A stretch of DNA of 27,403 bases from DATDAH01 sp036525535 (GTDB lineage Bacteria > Actinomycetota > Acidimicrobiia > Acidimicrobiales > DATDAH01): contig DATDAH010000049.1 in NCBI GenBank assembly GCA_036525535.1, forward strand, positions 1 through 27,403, in the 5' to 3' direction. The notes beneath the pieces were generated by a model. That model saw only the letters and a program-made list of their open reading frames with translations, did not search any database and was not told the DNA's origin. How positions within the stretch are numbered: position 1 is the first letter of the stretch; the number at the start of each line of letters is the position of its first letter. The translations under genes and the position numbers were made by a program. Of this stretch, positions 6,143-12,394 are shown in pieces.

Positions 6143-7227
6143 GCACCGACTTCACGACGTCGGCGGTGGCGCGGATTCGGGAGTTCCCCGGTGAGACGCC
6201 GCTGCAGGTCATGGCCCGGCAGGGCGCGCACGAGCCGACCCCGATGACCTCCCTCGAGCGCTTCCCGTACTACACGTCCTTCCCGTTCGCCTGGTACTGG
6301 GCGGCCTACAGCGCCGACCTGGCCCCGGGCGAGGTCCGCCCCGTCCGCTACCTGGCCCGGGACCTGGTCCTCTGGCGGGACGAGGAGGGCGAGGCCCACG
6401 TCATGGGCGCCTACTGCCCCCACCTCGGCGCCAACCTGGCTCTGGGCGGGCGGGTCGACGGCTGCCACCTGGTTTGCCCCTACCACTGGTGGGAGTGGGA
6501 CGGCGACGGCCGCAACGCCCACATTCCCTACAGCGACCGCCTGAACAAGAAGGCCCGGGTCCGCACCTATCCCACCATCGAGCGCAACGGCTTCGTCCTC
6601 TTCTGGTACCACCCCGACCCCGAGCAGGCGCCGCTCTGGGAGGTCCCCCAGCTCGATGAGTACTTCACCGACGAGTGGACCGACTTCTTCCCCACCGAGT
6701 GGAAGGTGCGCTGCCCCTGGCAGGAGCTGGCCGAGAACGGCCCCGACTTCATCCACCTCAAGACCGTGCACGGGGCGGCGACCGTCCCCGAGGTCGAGGA
6801 GATCAGCTTCGACGGCTGGTTCAGCACACTGCGGTCGCGGGTCGACTTCGCCACGCCCCGCGGCCCCCAACCCGGTCGCATCGACACCGACGGCTGGGGC
6901 CCCGGCGTCGGCATCGCCCGCTTCACGGGGATCATCGACACCATCTTCCTGAGCGGCTCGACCCCGATCGACTGGGAGTGGACGCTGTCGGTCAAGGCCT
7001 ACAAGGTGCGCAAGCTGGGCACCGACGCCGAGGCCCTGGCCAAGACCGCCCGGGTGGGCGACGCCCTCATCGCCGACCTGCGCAAGCAGATGGCGGAGGA
7101 CAACGTCATCTTCGACAACAAGGTCCACATCCCGAGCCCCGCGCTCATCGACGCCGACGGCCCCATCCTCCCCTTCCGCCGCTGGGCCGAGCGCTTCTAC
7201 TCCGAACCCACCCGTTCTGGCGCCTGA
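6139..7227 (+). CDS. Rieske 2Fe-2S non-haem iron oxygenase, KshA-like
   Basis: A 362-residue oxygenase component. The Rieske cluster ligands are C93 and H95 (CPHLGANL) and C113 and H116 (CPYHWW). The catalytic iron motif is N200, D203, H206 and H211 in ENGPDFIHLKTVHG. Overall arrangement and length resemble 3-ketosteroid 9-alpha-hydroxylase oxygenases and related cholesterol 7-desaturase-type enzymes, in which electrons come from a separate reductase. No reductase gene is present in the window. The substrate is unknown; a steroid or other polycyclic compound is a reasonable guess. It is the last gene of the methyltransferase-TetR operon, with GTG overlapping the TetR stop. Its own TGA lies in the stem of the hairpin at 7211-7266. 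Confidence 0.88.
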   Translation: MSTDFTTSAVARIREFPGETPLQVMARQGAHEPTPMTSLERFPYYTSFPFAWYWAAYSADLAPGEVRPVRYLARDLVLWRDEEGEAHVMGAYCPHLGANLALGGRVDGCHLVCPYHWWEWDGDGRNAHIPYSDRLNKKARVRTYPTIERNGFVLFWYHPDPEQAPLWEVPQLDEYFTDEWTDFFPTEWKVRCPWQELAENGPDFIHLKTVHGAATVPEVEEISFDGWFSTLRSRVDFATPRGPQPGRIDTDGWGPGVGIARFTGIIDTIFLSGSTPIDWEWTLSVKAYKVRKLGTDAEALAKTARVGDALIADLRKQMAEDNVIFDNKVHIPSPALIDADGPILPFRRWAERFYSEPTRSGA

Positions 7228-7266
7228 TTGCGGCGTCCTGGCGACTCAATCGGGCGCCAGAACGGG
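7211..7266. terminator. Long bidirectional terminator hairpin between convergent genes
   Basis: CCCGTTCTGGCGCC (7211-7224) pairs perfectly with GGCGCCAGAACGGG (7253-7266). After one mismatch, GATTG (7226-7230) pairs with CAATC (7247-7251), leaving a 16-base loop. The Rieske stop codon is in the left arm and the F420-type oxidoreductase stop (7273) lies six bases beyond the right arm, so it can serve both converging transcripts. The arms share TCTGGC-R-CCTGATT and GCCAGA with the hairpin at 736-781. Confidence 0.75.
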
Positions 7267-7272
7267 GGCAGG

Positions 7273-8289
7273 TCAGGCGGTGAGCTCGGCCATGAGCTCG
7301 AGGACGACAGGGTCGCTGCTGCCGACGATCAGGGTCGACACGGGGCCGGCCTTCCAGGCCTCGAGGCGCTCCGCGATGCGTTCCTTCGGGCCGCAGAGGC
7401 TGATCTCGTCGGCAAAGTCGTCGGGGACGGCGGCGATGGCCTCGTCCCGCCGGCCCGCGAAGAAGAGGTCCTGTATCTCGAAGGCCTCCTGCTCGAAGCC
7501 CATGCGGGCCATCAGCTCGGTGTGGAAGTTACGGCCCTTGGCCCCCATCCCCCCGATGTAGAAGCCGAGGGTCGCCTTGACCGGCGACAACGCGGTGGCC
7601 ACGTCGTCGTCCACGAACACCGACACGTTCACCGCGATCTCGAAGCCGTCGGGCACCGCCGGCAGGTCGTAGAGGTCCGCCCGCGACGGCGGGAAGTAGA
7701 GCGGGAGCCAGCCATCGGCGATCTCGAAGGCCAAGGCGACGTTCTTGGGTCCCTCGGCGCCGAGGAAGATCGGGATGCGGGAGCGCAACGGGTGGGTGAT
7801 CAGCTTCAGCGGCTTGCCCAGGCCGACCGCGCCGTCGCCGCCATAGGGCAGCGGGTAGTGGGGTCCGTCGCTGGTGACCGGCGCCTCGCGGGCCACCGTC
7901 CGCCGGATGATGTCGACGTACTCGCGGGTCCGGGCCAGCGGCTGGGCAAACGGGCGGCCGTACCAGCCCTCGGCCACTTGGGGGCCGCCGACCCCGAGCC
8001 CGAGCACCGCCCGCCCGCCGGACAGGCCGTCGAGGGTGATGGCGTGCATGGCCGCCGTGGTCGGGGGCCGAGCCCCGATCTGGGCGATCCCGGTGCAGAG
8101 CCTGATCGACGATGTCGCCCCCGCCACCGCGGCCAGCGGGGCGAAGGCGTCGCTCGACCACGACTCCCCCGTCCACAGCGAGTCGTACCCGAGGGCCTCG
8201 GCCCGCTGGGCGGCGGTGATCAGATCGGTGGCGGGTCGGGGCTCCGCCGTCCAGTAGCCGTACTGGAACCCGAGCTTCAGCCCGCTCAC
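7273..8289 (-). CDS. LLM class F420-dependent oxidoreductase
   Basis: A 338-residue luciferase-like (TIM-barrel) protein. Seen: the N-terminal FQYGYWT, RAEALGYDSLWTGE (about 29-42), SIRLCTGI, then GRAVLGLGVGGPQVAEGWYG and IPIFLGAEGPKNVALAFEIADGWLP, which are characteristic of actinobacterial F420-dependent hydride-transfer enzymes of the mer/FGD-like group. It would use coenzyme F420 to reduce or oxidise an unidentified substrate. The GTG start at 8289 overlaps the upstream cupin stop as GTGA, so the two are one transcript. It converges with the Rieske gene across the long hairpin at 7211-7266. FMN-dependent monooxygenases share the fold and cannot be excluded from sequence alone. Confidence 0.87.
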   Translation of the reverse strand: MSGLKLGFQYGYWTAEPRPATDLITAAQRAEALGYDSLWTGESWSSDAFAPLAAVAGATSSIRLCTGIAQIGARPPTTAAMHAITLDGLSGGRAVLGLGVGGPQVAEGWYGRPFAQPLARTREYVDIIRRTVAREAPVTSDGPHYPLPYGGDGAVGLGKPLKLITHPLRSRIPIFLGAEGPKNVALAFEIADGWLPLYFPPSRADLYDLPAVPDGFEIAVNVSVFVDDDVATALSPVKATLGFYIGGMGAKGRNFHTELMARMGFEQEAFEIQDLFFAGRRDEAIAAVPDDFADEISLCGPKERIAERLEAWKAGPVSTLIVGSSDPVVLELMAELTA

Positions 8290-8648
8290 GGGAAGAGGAC
8301 GTACACCTTGCGCAGCGTCTCGTGGATCTCCCAGGTGCCGGCCCAGCCCTTGGGGAACACCGCTGTCGACCCGGCCGACAGCTCGACCTCGGTGCCGTCG
8401 TCGTGGCGGCAGGTCATCCGCCCCGACAACACGTGGATGAACTCGCCCTCATCGAGGTCCCACCGGGAGTTGCCCGGCTCACACTCCCAGATCCCGCTGG
8501 ACACCGACTCGTCGTCGGCGGCCCAGAGGTCCAGCCCGTAGGTCGCCATCGGCTCCCCCAGCGCCGTGGCCAGGGGCGGCTCGAGCGTCCCCCAGTCCTC
8601 GAGGTCCTCGGTGGGCAGTTCGGCGGCGCGGACGTTCGGCGTGGTCAT
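8286..8648 (-). CDS. Cupin domain-containing protein (cupin_3/DUF861-like)
   Basis: A 120-residue single-domain cupin. Seen: the N-terminal strand VRAAELPTEDLEDWG, WECEPGNSRWDLDEGEFIHVL, SGRMTCRHDDGTEVELSAGS and VFPKGWAGTWEIHETLRKVYV, matching the small DUF861/ureidoglycine-type cupins. Such proteins bind metals and small acids, and several have no known reaction. The ATG at 8648 is chosen because the family starts here and TACGGT precedes it by seven bases; the open frame continues upstream only as a shadow of the sulfotransferase region. It is translated together with the F420-type oxidoreductase downstream. Confidence 0.8.
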   Translation of the reverse strand: MTTPNVRAAELPTEDLEDWGTLEPPLATALGEPMATYGLDLWAADDESVSSGIWECEPGNSRWDLDEGEFIHVLSGRMTCRHDDGTEVELSAGSTAVFPKGWAGTWEIHETLRKVYVLFP

Positions 8649-8655
8649 CGCCCGG

Positions 8656-8707
8656 ACCGTAGCCAACCCGGCATCCGCCCGAGGCCGGATCCGGCGGGGT
8701 CTAGATT
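8656..8707. promoter_or_regulatory. Divergent promoter region, cupin versus sulfotransferase
   Basis: On the minus strand TACGGT (8661-8656) ends seven bases before the cupin ATG. On the plus strand TAGATT (8702-8707) ends eight bases before the sulfotransferase GTG at 8716. Neither gene shows a Shine-Dalgarno sequence, so both are probably leaderless. The plus-strand box is almost identical, in sequence and spacing, to that of the SDR gene at 20746-20751. No convincing -35 was found for either. Confidence 0.45.
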
Positions 8708-8715
8708 CACGCGCC

Positions 8716-9909
8716 GTGCCCTCACCCGCGTTCGAGCGCGACGATCTGCTGGCCAAGGCGCAGGAACGGGCCGGCGGCCTGACCGATCTCGGGCCCGGCC
8801 CGTTCGTGGACGGGATGGATCGCTTCGTCGACTCGCTCAACGCCGAGGCCAGGCTGAACGACATCGGCCGCTTCATCGCCGAGGAGCGGGTCCTGCTCCA
8901 CGTCACCAACCGCCTGCTCTACACCCACGATCGTGAGCAGCACCCCGAGATCGCAAGCGTCGACGTGGTCAAGCCGGTGTTCATCATCGGCCTGCCCCGC
9001 ACGGGCACCACGATCCTGCACGACATCCTGAACCAGGACCCGGCCAACCGCGCCCCGCTCACCTGGGAGCTGATGTTCCCGTCCCCACCGCCCGAGGCCT
9101 CGATCGGCGACGAGGACCCCCGCGTGGCGGCGTGCCAGGCCACGATCCCCGACGACGACCTGCAGTCCACGCTCTTCAAGGCCATGCACCCGATGGGGGC
9201 GACCCTGTCCCAGGAGTGCGTCGTCATGATGGGCGAGGCGATGGTCACCCCGCTGTTCCACAACCAGTTCCGCGTGCCCGCCTACCAGGACTGGGTGGAC
9301 GACGGCGCGGACTGGTCCGCCGTCTACGCCTTCCACCGCCGCCAGCTCCAGCACCTGTGGTGGCACAAGCCCGGCGACCGGTGGATGCTCAAGACGGGCG
9401 CCCACATGTGGGGCCTCGACCAGCTGCTGGCGACCTATCCCGACGCCCGCATCGTGTTCACCCATCGGGACCCGGTGAAGTCGATGACGTCCTATGCCAG
9501 CCTGACCACGCTCGTGCGCTCCATGGGCAGTGACGACGTCGACCCCTACGAGATCGCCGAGGACTGGACGGCCCGGCTGAAGGCGATGCTGGAGCGGTCG
9601 ATGGCCGTGCGGGCCGCCCGGGACTACCCGGACGCCGTGTTCTACGACATGTACTTCTCGGACTTCGTGGCCGACCAGTTCGCCGAGATCGAGCGCATCT
9701 ACGCCGCCCTCGACCTCCCGATGTCGGACGAGGGCGCCACCGCCATGCGGGCCTACATCGCCGATCACCCGAAGGGCGTGGACGGGATCCACCGCTACCG
9801 ACCCGAGGAGTACGGCGTCGACCCCACCGTCGTCCGCCGTGACTTCGCCCCGTACATCGAACGCTTCGGCCTCGAGCCCGAGGCCTCTGAACCCGAGGAC
9901 GAGCCATGA
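8716..9909 (+). CDS. Sulfotransferase family protein
   Basis: A 397-residue PAPS-dependent-type sulfotransferase. The 5'-phosphosulfate loop is PVFIIGLPRTGTTILH with GLPRTGTT at residues 92-99, and the 3'-phosphate motif is in FTHRDPVKSMTSYASL. This is the large actinobacterial Sulfotransfer_3 type (Stf-like, about 380-400 residues) with an N-terminal helical extension. It would transfer sulfate to a hydroxylated acceptor that cannot be named. The GTG start at 8716 was preferred over upstream starts because the product then begins VPSPAFERDDLLAKA and a TAGATT box ends eight bases earlier. It overlaps the next gene as ATGA (9906-9909). Some bacterial members have uncertain donor use. Confidence 0.85.
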   Translation: MPSPAFERDDLLAKAQERAGGLTDLGPGPFVDGMDRFVDSLNAEARLNDIGRFIAEERVLLHVTNRLLYTHDREQHPEIASVDVVKPVFIIGLPRTGTTILHDILNQDPANRAPLTWELMFPSPPPEASIGDEDPRVAACQATIPDDDLQSTLFKAMHPMGATLSQECVVMMGEAMVTPLFHNQFRVPAYQDWVDDGADWSAVYAFHRRQLQHLWWHKPGDRWMLKTGAHMWGLDQLLATYPDARIVFTHRDPVKSMTSYASLTTLVRSMGSDDVDPYEIAEDWTARLKAMLERSMAVRAARDYPDAVFYDMYFSDFVADQFAEIERIYAALDLPMSDEGATAMRAYIADHPKGVDGIHRYRPEEYGVDPTVVRRDFAPYIERFGLEPEASEPEDEP

Positions 9910-10967
9910 CCCCTACGACGATGCGCGCCTGGCGGACCCACGAGTACGGCGAGCCCGGCACCGCCCTTCAGCTCGACGAGGTGGAGGTCCCCGAGCCCGG
10001 CGAGGGCGAGGTCCGGGTCCGCGCCCTCGGCGTCCCGCTCAACCTCAACGACCTCGAGCGCATCACCGGTGGCAACATGATGGTGCGGCCGGACCTGCCT
10101 TACGCGCCGGGCATGGAGGTCATGGGGATCGTCGACGCCTGCGGGCCCGGGACCGAGGCCCGGGCCGGCCAGCGGGTGGTCGGCATCACCCGGGGCGCCC
10201 ACGGGGCCTTCGCCGAGTACTCGATCTGTCCCGCGGTCTCCCTGTTCGACCTGCCCGACGACATCTCGCTGCCGGACGCCGCCGCCCTCTTCTTCCCCTT
10301 CCACCTGGCGTGGCTCGGGCTCTTCGACCGGGCCGATCTGCAGGCGGGCGAAACCGTCCTCATCCATGCCGCGGCCGGGGGCTCGGGCTCGGCCGCGATC
10401 CAGCTGGCGGTCGACGCCGGGGCCCACGTGATCGCCACCGTCGGGTCCGAGGAGAAGGTGCAGCTGTGCCGCGACCTCGGCGCCGAGACCGTCGTCAACT
10501 ACACCACCGATGCGTTCGCGCCGGTCGTGATGGAACAGACCGGTGGCAAGGGGGCCCACGTCGTCTTCGACAACGTGGGCGACGCCGTGATGGCCGACTC
10601 ATTGAGCTGCACCGCCTACAACGGCCGTTACCTCATGATGGGGTTCGCTTCGGACAAGACGGTCGCCGACGAGAAGTCGATCGTCCCCCGCAGCATCGCC
10701 CTGGCCAACATCAAGCTCTGCGGCGTGCTCCTGTCGTACGCCGACGCCGACTTCGGCGCCGCCATCAAGCAGGCGATGGGCTGGAACTTCCCGAGCAACG
10801 AGCTCGGGGCCGAGATCATGCAGAGAGTCGTCGACCTCGTGCGGGAGGAGCGGGTGCGGGCCGTGGTCGGGCGGGTAGCCGACTTCCACGAGGTGCCCGC
10901 CGCCTTCGAGGCGATGGCCAACCGCGAGACCGTCGGCCGCACGATCGTGAGGCTCTGGCCGGACTGA
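9906..10967 (+). CDS. Zinc-independent MDR family NADPH:quinone oxidoreductase-like protein
   Basis: A 353-residue medium-chain dehydrogenase/reductase. Seen: the N-terminal GroES-like domain MRAWRTHEYGEP with LNLNDLERITGG, GMEVMGIVDACGPGTEARAGQRV, and the Rossmann motif VLIHAAAGGSGSAAIQLA (about 156-173), which is the quinone-oxidoreductase/crotonase-reductase variant. The cysteine cluster of zinc alcohol dehydrogenases is absent. It probably reduces an enone, quinone or enoyl-CoA with NADPH. It starts in the overlapping ATGA of the sulfotransferase gene, so the pair is translationally coupled, but a shared pathway is only inferred. Confidence 0.85.
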   Translation: MTPTTMRAWRTHEYGEPGTALQLDEVEVPEPGEGEVRVRALGVPLNLNDLERITGGNMMVRPDLPYAPGMEVMGIVDACGPGTEARAGQRVVGITRGAHGAFAEYSICPAVSLFDLPDDISLPDAAALFFPFHLAWLGLFDRADLQAGETVLIHAAAGGSGSAAIQLAVDAGAHVIATVGSEEKVQLCRDLGAETVVNYTTDAFAPVVMEQTGGKGAHVVFDNVGDAVMADSLSCTAYNGRYLMMGFASDKTVADEKSIVPRSIALANIKLCGVLLSYADADFGAAIKQAMGWNFPSNELGAEIMQRVVDLVREERVRAVVGRVADFHEVPAAFEAMANRETVGRTIVRLWPD

Positions 10968-10969
10968 CG

Positions 10970-11002
10970 GGCCGACTCCGCCGCCGCGACGGACCGTCGG
11001 CC
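10970..11002 (+). terminator. Possible terminator hairpin after the MDR gene
   Basis: GGCCGAC (10970-10976) pairs with GTCGGCC (10996-11002); inside, TCCG and CGGA can also pair. It follows the stop codon by two bases. There is no T-tract, as is usual in such GC-rich DNA. Confidence 0.4.
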
Positions 11003-11003
11003 A

Positions 11004-11024
11004 TTTCCGAACTATTGTCGGAAA
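11004..11024 (+). promoter_or_regulatory. Palindrome and putative -10 upstream of transporter operon
   Basis: TTTCCGA (11004-11010), seven bases, TCGGAAA (11018-11024) form a perfect inverted repeat. Its centre contains TATTGT (11013-11018), a -10-like hexamer, so a bound repressor would block transcription. A G-run (11041-11045) lies four bases before the ATG at 11050 and can serve as ribosome binding site, so this gene appears to have a leader of about 25-30 bases. Confidence 0.4.
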
Positions 11025-11049
11025 CTCACGACGGCCTCCGGGGGGATGC

Positions 11050-12381
11050 ATGACGGGACACCGATGGAGCGCAGGCCTGATCGCCCTCGTGCTGTTGGCG
11101 GCGGCCTGCAGCAGCCAGGCCGCCGACGACAGCAGTAGCGGTGGCGGTGGCGGTGACGACGGGAGCGGTGACGCCGCCAGTGACGGAGGAACGCCCATCG
11201 ACGGCATCACCGACGACACCATCAACGTGTCGTTCATCGGCGCCGACTTCGCCGCGCTGGCCGAGGCGGGCCTGGCTCCCGATCTCGGCGACATGACGGT
11301 CACCATCCCCGCGCTCGTCGACGACATCAACGAGAACGGGGGCATCGGCGGCCGCCAGATCAACCTGACCCTCGACCTCGTCGACGGCACCGCCGGCCCC
11401 GACGTGGGTCGGGCCGCCTGCATCAAGGCCACCGAGGAGGACGACGCCGCCGTCGTGTTCGTCTCCCCCGCGATCAGTCGAGACATCGTCCGGTGCACCT
11501 CCGTGCAACAGCAGACGATCACGATCGGCATGCCCGGCTGGGACGACCGGCTGTACGAGGAGTCCGAGGGTCGGCTCTTCAGCGTGGGCTCCCAGACCTC
11601 GATGGGGACCTACCGGAACACCGCGGTCTGGGCCGACGTCCTCGACCAGGCCGGCGAGCTGGAGGGCAAGACGATCGGCGTGGTCACCAGCGACGACTTC
11701 GAGGCGCTGGCCGCGGGCACGGAGCAAGCGCTCGTGCCCCATCTCGAGGAGCTCGGCTACGAGGTGGTCGAGTTCGCCGTGCTCCCCTGCCCGGAGGGCG
11801 ACACGGACTGCGAGCAGCACGAGCCGACCATGCAGACCTTCAAGGACGCCGGCGTCGACCTCGTCTTCATGAACGCGGGTGCCCTCGCCGGCCCGGCGCT
11901 GTTCGCCGCCGCGACCAGCCTCGACTACCACCCCCAGTGGGTCACCTGCTGCAACAGCATCACCGACACCGTCGTCCAGTTCGCGGCGGGGTCCTTCGAC
12001 CAGCTCGACGGCACGTTCGGCGTCAGCACGACGTTCGCCCAGCGCTCCGAGGAGGCCGAGACCTGCAACCAGATCGTGCGGGACCGCACCGACGAGGACT
12101 ACGCCACCGAGTCGGACGCCTACGGCTTCACCGGCGTCAACTGCATCGCCCTGCTCGTCTTCCGCGACGCGATGGACACCATCGACGGCCCGGTGACGGA
12201 GGCGGCGCTCATCGAGGCCATCGAGGGCCTGGAGACCGTGCCGTCCCTGGAGGGCATCCCGGGCACCATCGGGCCCGACAAGCACGACGCCGGGGACGCG
12301 GTGTTCCTGGCCCAGTTCACGACGGAGGCGGGCGAGTACCTGCCCGTCGACGACGAGGAACCGATCGAGGCGCCGGCCTGA
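11050..12381 (+). CDS. ABC transporter substrate-binding lipoprotein (branched-chain amino acid/HAAT type)
   Basis: A 443-residue extracellular binding protein. The signal peptide has a hydrophobic core LIALVLLAAAC ending in the lipobox LAAAC with Cys20, followed by an Asp/Ser/Gly-rich tether to about residue 47. The mature part is a type I periplasmic-binding fold (Peripla_BP_6): INVSFIGADF, LVDDINENGGIGGRQINL and CIKATEEDDAAVVFV are typical of LivJ-like receptors. The ligand is unknown, since HAAT receptors in actinobacteria bind amino acids, amides, urea, aromatic acids or sterol fragments. The ATG at 11050 is preceded by a G-rich ribosome binding site. It is the first gene of the operon encoding the two fused transporter proteins and lies 13 bases before the second gene. 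Confidence 0.9.
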   Translation: MTGHRWSAGLIALVLLAAACSSQAADDSSSGGGGGDDGSGDAASDGGTPIDGITDDTINVSFIGADFAALAEAGLAPDLGDMTVTIPALVDDINENGGIGGRQINLTLDLVDGTAGPDVGRAACIKATEEDDAAVVFVSPAISRDIVRCTSVQQQTITIGMPGWDDRLYEESEGRLFSVGSQTSMGTYRNTAVWADVLDQAGELEGKTIGVVTSDDFEALAAGTEQALVPHLEELGYEVVEFAVLPCPEGDTDCEQHEPTMQTFKDAGVDLVFMNAGALAGPALFAAATSLDYHPQWVTCCNSITDTVVQFAAGSFDQLDGTFGVSTTFAQRSEEAETCNQIVRDRTDEDYATESDAYGFTGVNCIALLVFRDAMDTIDGPVTEAALIEAIEGLETVPSLEGIPGTIGPDKHDAGDAVFLAQFTTEAGEYLPVDDEEPIEAPA

Positions 12382-12394
12382 CCGGGCCGCGAGC

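Noticed and set aside
8566..8715. N-terminal extension of the sulfotransferase to an ATG at 8566
   Set aside because: It overlaps the cupin gene on the other strand and is Arg/Ser-rich without similarity; GTG 8716 has a -10 box at the right distance.
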